Shown piece after piece: positions 20,934 to 29,859 of a DNA stretch of 64,000 bases. Below the pieces are notes generated by a model. The model did not search any database. It was not told the DNA's origin and worked only from the letters and a program-made list of their open reading frames with translations. The first letter of the stretch is position 1, and each line of letters begins with the position of its first letter. The position numbers were made by a program, and so were the translations under genes. Origin of the DNA: Sphingomonas sp. PL-96 (GTDB lineage Bacteria > Pseudomonadota > Alphaproteobacteria > Sphingomonadales > Sphingomonadaceae); contig NZ_JAJFET010000007.1 in the NCBI RefSeq assembly GCF_020707215.1, forward strand, positions 124,001 through 188,000, read 5' to 3'.

Positions 20934-21665
20934 ATGCGTATCGCTCTTCCCCTGCTGCCCCTCCTCCTGCTTGCCGGTTGCGGCGGTGGCGACGCGGGCT
21001 CCGGCAACAGCGGCGCTCCGGCCGAAAAGGTGGCGGCGGTCACGGCACCGGCCGGCACCAGCTGGACGGAGACCGTGTCGGTGACGCCGGAGGGCGGCTA
21101 TCGCATGGGCAACCCCGATGCGGCGATCAAGCTGGTCGAATATGGCTCGCGCACCTGCCCGACCTGTGGCCAGTTCGGCCGCGATTCGGTGCCGAAGCTT
21201 GCCGACACCTATGTCGCGAGCGGCAAGGTCTCCTATGAATTCCGCGACTTCGCGGTCCATGGCGCGCCGGATCTCGCCGCAGCACTGCTCGGCCGCTGCG
21301 GCGGCACCGGGCCGTTCTTCCCGCTGCTCGACCAGATGTACGCCAACCAGAATGCCGTGCTCGACAAGCTCCAGGCGCTGCCGGAGGCGTTCCAGGCGCG
21401 CGTGCAGCAGATGCCGCCGGCGCAGTCGCTGACCTTGTGGGCGGACCAGCTGGGCTTTGTCGACTTTGTGAAGCAGCGCGGCATCCCCGAGGCAAAGGCG
21501 CGCCAGTGCCTGGCCGACCAGAAGGGGATGGAAGCGCTGGTGAAGATCACCCAGGATGCGGCAGACAAGGTCACCGGCACCCCCAGCTTCTTCCTGAACG
21601 ACACCAAGCTCGACGCAGTGAACTGGACGCAGGTCGAAGCGGCGCTGCGCGACGCCGGCGCCTGA
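20934..21665 (+). CDS. DsbA-like thioredoxin-fold lipoprotein
   Basis: A 243-residue paralogue of the preceding gene. The start MRIALPLLPLLLLAGCGGGD is a lipoprotein signal with the lipobox LLAGC. The mature domain has active site CPTC in YGSRTCPTCGQFGRDSVPKL and cis-Pro in VTGTPSFFLNDTKLD. The different motif (CPTC against CPHC) and membrane anchoring suggest a different redox role, perhaps in handling reduced substrates. It is the third gene of the DUF721-dsb-dsb-smc unit, preceded by CACGGAGCC. Confidence 0.92.
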   Translation: MRIALPLLPLLLLAGCGGGDAGSGNSGAPAEKVAAVTAPAGTSWTETVSVTPEGGYRMGNPDAAIKLVEYGSRTCPTCGQFGRDSVPKLADTYVASGKVSYEFRDFAVHGAPDLAAALLGRCGGTGPFFPLLDQMYANQNAVLDKLQALPEAFQARVQQMPPAQSLTLWADQLGFVDFVKQRGIPEAKARQCLADQKGMEALVKITQDAADKVTGTPSFFLNDTKLDAVNWTQVEAALRDAGA

Positions 21666-21693
21666 TCTCCCGTAAGACGGGACGCGTGCGGCG

Positions 21694-24600
21694 ATGCGGA
21701 TCCGGCGGCTGCGCCTGTCCGGCTTCAAGAGCTTCGTCGACGCGTCCGACCTGGTGATCGAAGCGGGGCTGACCGGCGTGGTCGGCCCCAATGGCTGCGG
21801 CAAATCGAACCTCCTCGAAGCGCTGCGCTGGACCATGGGCGAGAATAGCGCCCGGTCGATGCGCGGGGCGGCGATGGAGGACGTGATCTTCGCCGGCACC
21901 GCGACGCGCCCGCCGCGCGACTTCGCCGAAGTGTCGATCCTCGCCGACGAGGTCGGGCCGGAAGGCGAGGAGGTGGAGGTGGTGCGCCGGATCGAGCGCG
22001 GCGCCGGCTCCGCCTATCGCATCAACGGCCGGGACGTGCGCGCCAAGGACGTGGCGCTGCTGTTCGCGGACGCCGCGACCGGCGCGCATTCGCCTGCACT
22101 CGTCAGCCAGAACCGCATCAGCGCCGTCATCTCCGCCAAGCCGGCCGAGCGGCGCGCGATGCTGGAGGAGGCGGCGGGGATTGCGGGCCTCCACGTCCGC
22201 CGGCGCGATGCCGAGAACCGCCTGCGCGCGACCGAGGCCAATCTGGCGCGGCTGGCCGAGGTGCTGGCCGATCAGGATGGCCGCATCGCGCAGCTGCGGC
22301 GGCAGGCACGGCAGGCGGAACGCTATCGGGAATTGTCGGGGCGGATTCGGGTAGCGGAGGCGCGGCTGATCTTTGCGCGCTGGCGCGACGCGGCGGCGGC
22401 GGCGGATGCGGCGCGGGCCGAAGCCAAGGCGGCGGACGCGCTGGTGGCCAACCGCACGGCGGAACAGGCGGCGGCGGAGGCGGCGCAGGCTGAGGCGGTG
22501 ACGACGCTCGCCACCCACCGCAGCAGTGCGCAGGCGGCGCGCGACGCCCTGTCGGAGGCGACCCACCGGCGAGAGGCGCTGGTGGCGCAGCGTGGCGCTG
22601 CCGAGCGGCGGCTGCGCGAGTTGGAGGCGGCGGTCGCGCGGCTTGCCGACGATCGCACCCGCGAAGGCGCGCTGGCGAGCGATGCTGCCGAGGCGCTGGC
22701 GCGGTTGTCGGCAGAGGGCAAGGCGTTGGAAGCGGAGGTCGCCGACGCTGAGGCGGCGCTGCCGGGGCTGGTCGCGGCGCTCGCTGGTGCCGAGCAGGCG
22801 AGCCGCGATGCCGAGGTGGCGCTGGCCCAGGCGCTAGCGCGGCAGGCGAGCGAACTGGCGGATGTGCGCGTCGCGCGCGCGGCATTGCAGGCGGCACAGG
22901 CGCGGCTGGACCGGGCCACGCGCGACGAGCGTCGGATTGCGGCGGAGCTGGCGGCACTGGCCGATGCGGCGCCGCTGCTTGCCGCGCGCGCAGCCGCAGT
23001 CGAAGCGCGCGACAAGGCGCTCGCCGGGATCGAGCAGGCGCGGACCGCGCTGGCAGCCGCCGATGCGGAAGAGCGTGCGCAGGGGACGCGGCGGGAAGCG
23101 GCACAGGCGGCGCGCGCGACTGCGACGGCGGAGCTGGCCGCGCTTGACGGTGAGGCGGCAGCGCTGGAGCGCGCGCAGCGGCGCGGCGGACGCGAGCGGC
23201 TGCTCGACCGGCTGGAAGTGGCGCCCGGCTATGAACGGGCGCTGGCGGCGGCGCTGGGCGACGATGTCGAGGCCGGCCTGGATCCCGCCGACGAGCGGCA
23301 CTGGGGCGGGGCGGAGCCTCTGCCGGGCGATCCGGCGCCGCCGCCGGGCGTCACGCTGTTGTCGGGGCAGGTGGGGGCGCCGGATGCGCTCCGCCGCCGA
23401 CTGGCGCAGGTGTTCGTGTGCGAGACCGACCCCGGCGTGGCGCTGGCGACAGGGCAGCGGCTGGTGACGCTCGACGGTGCGCTCCGGCGCTGGGACGGGT
23501 ATCGCGCCGCGGCCGGCGGCGGCGCAGCGGCGGCCGAGCGGCTGGAGCGCGCCAACCGGCTGCGGGCCATCGCTGCGGCCCGGCCGCAGGCGGCGGCGGC
23601 GGTCGCGCAGGCGGCTGCGATCCTGAGCGAGGCGGAGGCGGCGATCCGCGCTGCCAAGGCGCAGGCGGCCGAGGCGCGGCGCAGCGTCGAGGCGCAGGAG
23701 ATGGCGGCGCGCGAGGCGGCGCGGGCGGAGGATCGCGCCGCGGCGGCGATCGAGCGCGCCGAATCGCAGCGCGCCGACCTCGCCGCGCGTCAGCGGCGGG
23801 CTGCGCTCGACCTGGAGGAGGCGGTCGGGGAAGCGACCCGCGCCGAAGCGACGGTGGCAGCGTTGCCCGATGGCGGCACGACCCAAGCCGAGGTCGCGCG
23901 CCTGTCGGCCGAGGCGGAAGCGCGGCGCGGCGGGGTGGCGGACGCGCGTGCAGCAGCGGCCGAGCGCGAGCGGGCGGCCACCGCTGCCCGCGCACGGATC
24001 ACGGCGGCGGCGGCGGAAGCCAAGGGCTGGAAGCAGCGCGCGGGCGAGGCGGTGCGGCGCATCGCCGACCTCGACAAGCGCGCCGCCGACAGCGCGCGCG
24101 AGCGGGACTCGATTGCGGGGCGGCCGGACGCGCTGTCGCGGGATATTGACGCGGTGACCGCCACGTTGCTCGCCGCGCGCGAGGCGGTCGATGCCGCGCA
24201 ACAGGCGGAAGCTGCCGCCGAACAGGCGCTGCGGGCGGCCGAGGCGGCGCTGCGCACGCTGGGCGAGGCGCTGGCGGCGGCGCGCGAGGCGCGCGCAGGC
24301 GCCGCGGCGCGGGCGGAGAATCACGACCAGCGGCGGGTGGAGACGGCGCGGCTGTCGGGCGAACGCTTCGAATGCCCGCCGCCGCTGCTGCCCGAGCGGC
24401 TGGGCTTTGCGGGCGACACGGTGGGCGCGCCGGAGGCGGAGGCGACGGCGCATGACCGGCTGACGGCGGAGCGCGAGCGCATCGGCCCGGTGAACCTGGT
24501 GGCCGATCGCGAACTGGCGGAACTCGATGCGGCACGGGCGAGCGGGGATCGCGAGCGCGCCGAGCTGGAACTGGCGGTGAATCGCCTGCGCGGCTCGATC

Positions 24601-25107
24601 GGCATCCTCAATCGCGAGGGACGCCAGCGGCTGCTCGCCGCCTTCCATGCCGTCAACGCGCATTTCCAGCGGCTGTTCGGCACCTTGTTCAACGGCGGCC
24701 AGGCGCATCTGGCGCTGGTCGATTCGGACGATCCGCTGGAGGCGGGGCTGGAGATCCTAGCCCAGCCGCCGGGCAAGCGGCTCCAGTCGCTGACCCTGTT
24801 GTCGGGCGGCGAGCAGGCGCTGACCGCGGTCGCGCTGATCTTTGGCCTGTTTCTGACGAGCCCGGCGCCGATCTGCGTGCTGGACGAGGTCGATGCGCCG
24901 CTGGATGACGCCAACATCGACCGCTTCTGCGACCTGCTGGAGCGGATGACGCAGGAGACGCAGACCCGCTACCTGATCGTCACCCACAATGCGGCGACGA
25001 TGAGCCGGATGGACCGGCTGTTCGGCGTCACCATGATCGAGCAGGGGGTCAGTCGCCTCGTCTCGGTCGACCTGCGCGGCGCCGAGACGCTGCTGGCTGC
25101 GGAGTAG
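21694..25107 (+). CDS. smc: Chromosome segregation protein SMC
   Basis: A 1137-residue structural-maintenance-of-chromosomes ATPase that organises and segregates DNA with ScpA and ScpB. The head is built from both ends: Walker A GPNGCGKSNLLEALRWTMGE (residues 31-50), C-terminal signature LLSGGEQALTAVALIFGL and Walker B PICVLDEVDAPLDDANIDRF. Two long Ala/Arg-rich coiled coils flank a short hinge at about residues 505-610 (VAPGYERALAAALGDD to ALRRWDGYRAAAGG), in a compact form lacking much of the usual hinge. It is coupled to the dsb genes upstream. Confidence 0.96.
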   Translation: MRIRRLRLSGFKSFVDASDLVIEAGLTGVVGPNGCGKSNLLEALRWTMGENSARSMRGAAMEDVIFAGTATRPPRDFAEVSILADEVGPEGEEVEVVRRIERGAGSAYRINGRDVRAKDVALLFADAATGAHSPALVSQNRISAVISAKPAERRAMLEEAAGIAGLHVRRRDAENRLRATEANLARLAEVLADQDGRIAQLRRQARQAERYRELSGRIRVAEARLIFARWRDAAAAADAARAEAKAADALVANRTAEQAAAEAAQAEAVTTLATHRSSAQAARDALSEATHRREALVAQRGAAERRLRELEAAVARLADDRTREGALASDAAEALARLSAEGKALEAEVADAEAALPGLVAALAGAEQASRDAEVALAQALARQASELADVRVARAALQAAQARLDRATRDERRIAAELAALADAAPLLAARAAAVEARDKALAGIEQARTALAAADAEERAQGTRREAAQAARATATAELAALDGEAAALERAQRRGGRERLLDRLEVAPGYERALAAALGDDVEAGLDPADERHWGGAEPLPGDPAPPPGVTLLSGQVGAPDALRRRLAQVFVCETDPGVALATGQRLVTLDGALRRWDGYRAAAGGGAAAAERLERANRLRAIAAARPQAAAAVAQAAAILSEAEAAIRAAKAQAAEARRSVEAQEMAAREAARAEDRAAAAIERAESQRADLAARQRRAALDLEEAVGEATRAEATVAALPDGGTTQAEVARLSAEAEARRGGVADARAAAAERERAATAARARITAAAAEAKGWKQRAGEAVRRIADLDKRAADSARERDSIAGRPDALSRDIDAVTATLLAAREAVDAAQQAEAAAEQALRAAEAALRTLGEALAAAREARAGAAARAENHDQRRVETARLSGERFECPPPLLPERLGFAGDTVGAPEAEATAHDRLTAERERIGPVNLVADRELAELDAARASGDRERAELELAVNRLRGSIGILNREGRQRLLAAFHAVNAHFQRLFGTLFNGGQAHLALVDSDDPLEAGLEILAQPPGKRLQSLTLLSGGEQALTAVALIFGLFLTSPAPICVLDEVDAPLDDANIDRFCDLLERMTQETQTRYLIVTHNAATMSRMDRLFGVTMIEQGVSRLVSVDLRGAETLLAAE

Positions 25108-25111
25108 AGGC

Positions 25112-25462
25112 ATGACACGTTGGATGCTGGCCGCGGTGCTGATGGTACCGGCTGCGGTTGTCGCCGCACCGCAGGGGCTGCCCGGCCATTACTACCTGTC
25201 GGGGATGACGGAGGTCGGGTCGGAGCTGCTGCTGCGCGCCGACGGCCGCTATCGCTGGATGCTGGCCTATGGCGCGCTCGACCTGGCGGTGGAGGGTAGC
25301 TGGACGCGGTCGGGCGACACGCTGACGCTGGTTGCCGATCCGGACATGCTGGCGGAGGACGGCATGGAGTCGATCTTTGCGCGCATGGAGCTGACGATCG
25401 CCAAGGACGGCGCACTGGTGCCGGTGGAGAATTTGCGCGGGGCGTATCGGAAAGCGGAATAG
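25112..25462 (+). CDS. Hypothetical secreted protein
   Basis: A 116-residue protein with a signal peptide (MTRWMLAAVLMVPAAVVAAP) and a mature part of alternating strands: GHYYLSGMTEVGSELLLRAD, GRYRWMLAYGALDLAVEGSW and TRSGDTLTLVADP. This resembles small beta-barrel periplasmic proteins, but no function is known to me. It begins four bases after smc stops, so it is likely co-transcribed. A palindromic repeat follows. Confidence 0.75.
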   Translation: MTRWMLAAVLMVPAAVVAAPQGLPGHYYLSGMTEVGSELLLRADGRYRWMLAYGALDLAVEGSWTRSGDTLTLVADPDMLAEDGMESIFARMELTIAKDGALVPVENLRGAYRKAE

Positions 25463-25471
25463 AGCGTGTCA

Positions 25472-25553
25472 CCGTGCCCCTGCGGAAGCAGGAGCCCAGG
25501 GCCGCAAGCGCCGCGCTGAGTAACCCTGGGCTCCTGCCTGCGCAGGAGCACGG
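25472..25553. repeat. Intergenic palindromic repeat, family A, copy 2
   Basis: CCGTGCCCCTGCGGAAGCAG starts the first arm and continues GAGCCCAGG. The second arm runs CCTGGGCTCCTGCCTGCGCA to GGAGCACGG. It separates convergent genes, as in copy 1. Confidence 0.8.
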
Positions 25554-25564
25554 AACTTCGAAGG

Positions 25565-26677
25565 CTAGTCCAGCCGCGCCTTGGCGATGCGGGTGAGGCG
25601 GCAGGCGAGGTCGGCTTCGCCCGAGGCGACGAGCCAGTGGTCGCCGGCGTCGACCATGCCGGTCGTGAACACCACCGGCTGGGGCAGATAGGCCTGGTGC
25701 GCGATCGGCGCGATCAGGTCGGGCGCGGCTTCCAGCACCGGCACCGTTTCGTCGCGCTCCAGGATGCGGGTGGGATCGTCGCCGTCGAGCAGCGCGCGAT
25801 AGGTGCGGTAGACGCCGACCGCGCCCTGCTTCTCGACGCCATGGTAGAGCAGCATCCAGCCGCGCGCCGTGCGCACCGGCGGGGTGCCGCCGCCGAGCTT
25901 GGAGGCCGCCGCCGCCTTCAGGGGCCGGATCGCGAAGTCGGCGACCGGGCGCCAGTGCAGCATGTCGGGCGAGGTGGCGAGGTTGATCGACGGGCCGCCG
26001 GCGTCCGCATCCTCGGGCGGCATCGCGAACCAGGCGTCCGACAGCGGGCGGGTCAGCGCCAGGTGGCGGTCGCCGGCCAGCCCTTCGAACGGGATCATGT
26101 CCTTGTTGCCGTGGTCGAGCACCAGCCCGTGCGAGCGCCACGACAGGCCGTCGTCGGAACCATACATGGCGGTGCACAGCCGCCCGCCGGAGACGCCGCA
26201 CACCGTCATCCACCAGCGGTCCCCGATGCGGACGATGCGCGGGTCCTCGATGCCATATTCGCCGTGACGCGCGTCAGGCTCGAGTGCGCGGTCATAGTGG
26301 ATGGCGACGATGCGCTCGCCCGCCGCGTCGAGCTCGACAGGGAGCAGCCACGACAGGGAGGTGAGCCCCAGGAACGGATAGGCGCCGCCCGACAGGATGA
26401 AGAAGCGCGGGTCGGTGACGTCGGCACCCGCGGCGTCGAACGCGTCGAGACGGAACCCCGCGGGCGTCCAGCGGATCGAGCGGACCCGGCCGTTGCGGAT
26501 CGGCTCGACCAGCGCCTCCGCCACGCGCACCATCAGCAGCAGGTTACCGTTGGCGAGCCGGGTAAGGCCGGGATTGAAGGCACCGAGCACAAAGGTCGGC
26601 TCGGCGATGCCGCGGCGGAGCGGGGAGCGCGAAAGGTCGACGTCGTCGGGTGCAAAGACGATGCGATCGTCCGCCAC
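25565..26677 (-). CDS. GH130-like beta-propeller glycoside phosphorylase/glycosidase
   Basis: A 370-residue soluble protein of the GH130 fold. Family features include FNPGLTRLANGNLLLMVRVA, YGIEDPRIVRIGDRWWMTVC (the Asp of EDPR is the expected proton donor), NKDMIPFEG, INLATSPDMLHWRP, KLGGGTPPVRTARGWMLLYH and PVVFTTGMVDAGD. GH130 enzymes mostly act on beta-mannosides, often by phosphorolysis; this sequence alone does not fix the substrate. There is no signal peptide. A GTG start at 26677 lies five bases after the chorismate mutase stop. A close paralogue is at 33300-34430. Confidence 0.85.
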   Translation of the reverse strand: MADDRIVFAPDDVDLSRSPLRRGIAEPTFVLGAFNPGLTRLANGNLLLMVRVAEALVEPIRNGRVRSIRWTPAGFRLDAFDAAGADVTDPRFFILSGGAYPFLGLTSLSWLLPVELDAAGERIVAIHYDRALEPDARHGEYGIEDPRIVRIGDRWWMTVCGVSGGRLCTAMYGSDDGLSWRSHGLVLDHGNKDMIPFEGLAGDRHLALTRPLSDAWFAMPPEDADAGGPSINLATSPDMLHWRPVADFAIRPLKAAAASKLGGGTPPVRTARGWMLLYHGVEKQGAVGVYRTYRALLDGDDPTRILERDETVPVLEAAPDLIAPIAHQAYLPQPVVFTTGMVDAGDHWLVASGEADLACRLTRIAKARLD

Positions 26678-26681
26678 CGCC

Positions 26682-26963
26682 TCAGCCCGCCTGCATCTGC
26701 GCGTGGTGGCGGATCACCTCCTCGATGATGAAGCGCAGGAACTTCTCGGAGAATTCGGGATCGAGATCGGCGTCGCGGGCAAGCGCGCGCAGCCGGGCAA
26801 TCTGGCGCTCCTCGCGGCCGGGATCGGCGGGGGGAAGGCCGGTCTCGGCCTTGTGGCGGCCGACCGCCTGGGTGACCTTGAACCGCTCGGCGAGCATGAA
26901 GACGAGGGCTGCGTCGATGTTGTCGATGCTCTGGCGATAGCGGGCCAGCGTGTCGTCTGTCAT
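26682..26963 (-). CDS. Chorismate mutase, AroQ class
   Basis: A 93-residue all-helical chorismate mutase, converting chorismate to prephenate. The pattern YRQSIDNIDAALVFMLAERF, then KVTQAVGRHKAE, RQIARLRALA and FSEKFLRFIIEEVIRHHAQM matches AroQ, with the conserved Arg, Lys, and Glu/Gln positions. Phenylalanine synthesis would use it with pheA at 15.4 kb. It lies upstream of and is likely co-transcribed with the GH130-like gene, an odd pairing. Confidence 0.9.
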   Translation of the reverse strand: MTDDTLARYRQSIDNIDAALVFMLAERFKVTQAVGRHKAETGLPPADPGREERQIARLRALARDADLDPEFSEKFLRFIIEEVIRHHAQMQAG

Positions 26964-27071
26964 TTTTCATCCCCCATGAAGCGGCGCGGCTGCGCTTTTC
27001 GCGTCGCTTTCCACCGTGCGCAAGCCCGGCGGCCTTGCGTTCGTCCCGCGATGCAGCCACATCGGCGGGAC

Positions 27072-28094
27072 ATGAGTGCTACCGTACACCGCCTCACCCC
27101 GACCGGTCGCGTGAAGGACCCGTCGCTCGATCCGATGATGACGCTCGTCGCGGAGGACATGGCGGGCGTCAACGCGGTGATCGTCGATCGCATGCAGTCG
27201 AAGATCCCGCTGATCCCGGAACTGGCCGGCCATCTGATCTCGGGCGGCGGCAAGCGGCTGCGGCCGATGCTGACGCTCGCGAGCGGGCAGCTGCTCGGGT
27301 ACGAGGGCACGCGCCACCATCTGCTGGCGGCGGCGGTGGAGTTCATCCACACCGCCACGCTGCTGCACGACGACGTGGTCGACGGGTCGGACCTGCGCCG
27401 CGGCAAGCGCACCGCCAACATCATCTGGGGCAACCCGGCAAGCGTGCTGGTCGGTGACTTCCTGTTCAGCCGCTCGTTCGAGCTGATGGTGGAGGCTGAC
27501 AGCCTGGCCGCGCTCAAGATCCTGTCGAACGCGTCGGCGGTGATCGCGGAAGGCGAGGTCAACCAGCTGACCGCGGTGCGCCGCGTCGACCTGCACGAGG
27601 ACCGCTACCTCAACATCATCGGCGCCAAGACCGCCGCGCTGTTCGCCGCTGCCTGCCGCATCGCCGCAGTGGTCGCGGACCGGCCGCAGGCGGAGGAGCT
27701 GGCGCTCGACGCCTATGGCCGCAACCTGGGCATCGCCTTCCAGCTGGTCGACGATGCGATCGACTATGTCTCGGACGCCTCGACGATGGGCAAGGACGCG
27801 GGCGACGACTTCCGTGAGGGCAAGATGACGCTGCCGGTGATCCTCGCCTATGCGCGCGGGGACGAGGCGGCACGCGGCTTCTGGCGGGACGCCGTGTCGG
27901 GCCGACGCGCGACCGATGCGGACTTCGCCCATGCGGTCGAGCTGGTGCGCAGCAGCCGCGCCGTTGAGGATACGATGGCGCGCGCGCGGCATTATGGCCA
28001 GCGAGCGATCGAGTCGCTGGCGCCGTTTGCCGACGGTGCGGCCAAGGACGCCATGGTCGAGGCGGTCGAGTTCGCGGTCGCGCGGGCGTATTAA
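27072..28094 (+). CDS. Long-chain polyprenyl diphosphate synthase
   Basis: A 340-residue trans-prenyltransferase. It has the first aspartate-rich motif LLHDDVVDGSDLRRGKRTAN (Asp100, 101, 104) and the second FQLVDDAIDYVSD (Asp227, 228, 231), plus GGGKRLRPMLTLASGQL. Residues ahead of the first motif (AAVEFIHTA) are small, as in long-chain synthases. Sphingomonads make ubiquinone-10, so a decaprenyl product is likely; this is inference. ATG 27072 follows GGCGGGAC. It diverges from chorismate mutase. Confidence 0.92.
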   Translation: MSATVHRLTPTGRVKDPSLDPMMTLVAEDMAGVNAVIVDRMQSKIPLIPELAGHLISGGGKRLRPMLTLASGQLLGYEGTRHHLLAAAVEFIHTATLLHDDVVDGSDLRRGKRTANIIWGNPASVLVGDFLFSRSFELMVEADSLAALKILSNASAVIAEGEVNQLTAVRRVDLHEDRYLNIIGAKTAALFAAACRIAAVVADRPQAEELALDAYGRNLGIAFQLVDDAIDYVSDASTMGKDAGDDFREGKMTLPVILAYARGDEAARGFWRDAVSGRRATDADFAHAVELVRSSRAVEDTMARARHYGQRAIESLAPFADGAAKDAMVEAVEFAVARAY

Positions 28095-28098
28095 ACTT

Positions 28099-28189
28099 GT
28101 ACCCCGGCGAAGGCCGGGGTCCAGGGCCGAGCAGAGCAACCGCCGGTAGGACCCGCAACCCTGGGCTCCTGCCTCCGCAGGAGCACGGC
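28099..28189. repeat. Intergenic palindromic repeat, families B and A joined
   Basis: Family B, GTACCCCGGCGAAGGCCGGG then GTCC, occupies 28099-28121. Family A's right arm, CTGGGCTCCTGCCTCCGCAG, runs 28160-28179 and ends GAGCACGG. The same B-A neighbourhood occurs at 48.1-48.2 kb. It separates the convergent polyprenyl synthase and nitronate monooxygenase genes. Confidence 0.75.
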
Positions 28190-28236
28190 TAGCGCTTTCG
28201 CAAGATTACGAGAACGGGGGCGGCGGGACCGGCCGC

Positions 28237-29268
28237 TTACGCCGTGCGCTTTTCCAGCGCGGCGGCGGCTTCTTCCATCAGCGTGGCGAGGATGGTGGCG
28301 ACCGGTTCCTCGGTCTTGACCATGCCGACCGACTGGCCCGCCATCACGCTGCCATGCTCGACATCGCCGTCGATCACCGCACGGCGCAGGGCCCCCGCCC
28401 AGTAATGCTCGATCTGGAGCTGCGCCTCGGCCATCGCCAGCGCGCCTTCGTCGAGCGACTGGGCGACTTCGCGCTGCTTGGCGGTGAAGAGCTCCGACCC
28501 CGCGTTCTTGAGCGCGCGGACCGGGATCACCGGCAGGCGCGCGTCGATCTGGACGCTGGCGACCGCGTCGCGCGCCGAGGCGCGGAAGAACGCCTTCTTG
28601 AAATTGGGGTGGGCGATCGATTCGGTCGCACACGCAAAGCGCGTGCCGAGCTGGACGCCGGCGGCACCCATGTCGAGATAGCCGGCGATCGCCTCGCCGC
28701 GACCGATGCCGCCGGCGACGAACACCGGCAGGGCTTCCGCGATCTCTGGCAGCATTTCCTGTGCGAGCACGCTGGTCGAGACCGGACCGATGTGGCCGCC
28801 GGCCTCCATGCCCTCGATCACCAGCGCGTCGACGCCCGAGCGGATCAGCTTCTTGGCGAGCGCGAGTGCGGGCGCGAAGCAGATCACCTTGGCGCCGGAT
28901 GCCTTGATCGCGTCGAGGCTACCTGCCGGCGGCAGGCCACCCGCGAGCACGACATGGCCGACCTGGTGGCGGGCGCAAACCGCGATCAGATCCATCAGCT
29001 GCGGGTGCATGGTGATGAGGTTGACGCCGAACGGCTTGTCCGTCAGCGCCTTGGTGGCGGCGATCTCGGCATCGAGCAGTTCGGGCGTCATCGCGCCGCA
29101 CGCGATCACGCCGAAGCCGCCGGCGTTGGAGATGGCGGCGACGAGGTTGCGCTCGGACACCCAGGACATGGCGCCGCACAGGATCGCGGTTTCGGTACCC
29201 AGGAAGGCGGCGCCGCGGGCCATGCGGCGGGCAAGGCGCTCGGCGCCGACGGAGGAAGCGGTGGTCAT
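28237..29268 (-). CDS. Nitronate monooxygenase (2-nitropropane dioxygenase-like)
   Basis: A 343-residue FMN-dependent TIM-barrel enzyme. Visible features are FLGTETAILCGAMSWVSERN, LVAAISNAGGFGVIACGAMT, DALVIEGMEAGGHIGPVST (the His of GGHxG is catalytic in the family), LPVFVAGGIGRGEAIAGYLD and GAAGVQLGTRFACATES. The enzymes oxidise nitronates such as propionate 3-nitronate, a natural toxin; many genomes carry several of unclear substrate. The ATG at 29268 follows a hairpin-rich spacer. Confidence 0.92.
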   Translation of the reverse strand: MTTASSVGAERLARRMARGAAFLGTETAILCGAMSWVSERNLVAAISNAGGFGVIACGAMTPELLDAEIAATKALTDKPFGVNLITMHPQLMDLIAVCARHQVGHVVLAGGLPPAGSLDAIKASGAKVICFAPALALAKKLIRSGVDALVIEGMEAGGHIGPVSTSVLAQEMLPEIAEALPVFVAGGIGRGEAIAGYLDMGAAGVQLGTRFACATESIAHPNFKKAFFRASARDAVASVQIDARLPVIPVRALKNAGSELFTAKQREVAQSLDEGALAMAEAQLQIEHYWAGALRRAVIDGDVEHGSVMAGQSVGMVKTEEPVATILATLMEEAAAALEKRTA

Positions 29269-29286
29269 TGCGCGCCCCTAGAGCGG

Positions 29287-29321
29287 TTTCGAGGCAGGTG
29301 GAACACCTGCCGGCTTCGAAA
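29287..29321. repeat. Perfect hairpin upstream of nitronate monooxygenase
   Basis: GGCAGGTG and CACCTGCC form an eight-base stem with loop GAA, extended by TTTCGA and TCGAAA outside. It lies just beyond the end of the lower-GC membrane gene and before the nitronate monooxygenase start, so it could terminate the former or affect the latter. Confidence 0.55.
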
Positions 29322-29419
29322 GCGGGACAAAACCGTCAGGCTGGGTCGTGAACCTAGGAATGACGGCCCCAGATGAAGCACTGAACGTCCGCGGTTGGTG
29401 GTTAGCTGCCGTCCGAGGT

Positions 29420-29707
29420 CTACATTCCACCCGTATATCCAAACAGAAATGGAAGGATGGCAAGACCGATGAAAGCGGAGGGGATCACGATTAGGAGTGG
29501 CTTGCGAAAGAGGTTGCCCGCCCAGCCGGCTAACAGGAGTAACACAACAGCCATCATAGGATATACAAGGTAGTAGTCGATCTGCCCTGCGTTAGGTCCG
29601 ATGCTTGGACCTTGCAGATAGACTCCGCGAATAAGTCCTCGCCCCATCAGAAACAGCGCGAACCATAAGATCGCAACAATCCCGACGAGGAGGTTTGCCG
29701 TTCGCAT
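29420..29707 (-). CDS. Hypothetical small membrane protein in lower-GC DNA
   Basis: A 95-residue protein with about three hydrophobic segments: LVGIVAILWFALFLMGRGLI, YPMMAVVLLLLAGWAG and IVIPSAFIGLAILPFLFG. I recognise no family. The start at 29707 (MRTANLL) skips an unlikely basic leader from 29743. Codon use and base composition differ from neighbours: A and T are visibly more common than in the surrounding GC-rich genes, and it sits in a roughly 600-base spacer. It could be recently acquired DNA or a decaying gene. Confidence 0.6.
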   Translation of the reverse strand: MRTANLLVGIVAILWFALFLMGRGLIRGVYLQGPSIGPNAGQIDYYLVYPMMAVVLLLLAGWAGNLFRKPLLIVIPSAFIGLAILPFLFGYTGGM

Positions 29708-29859
29708 CCGGCGATGCGTAACCCTGAGACGGCATGTCTGCAATTGGGCGATTACCGCCCGTCCGCTTTGAAGAGTCTAGGTCCTGGGGCGGCGATGGTG
29801 GATCCGGACCAAGATCAGCTCCACGCGGAGCAGGGGGCGTTGGCAAAGGAGACAAGACC

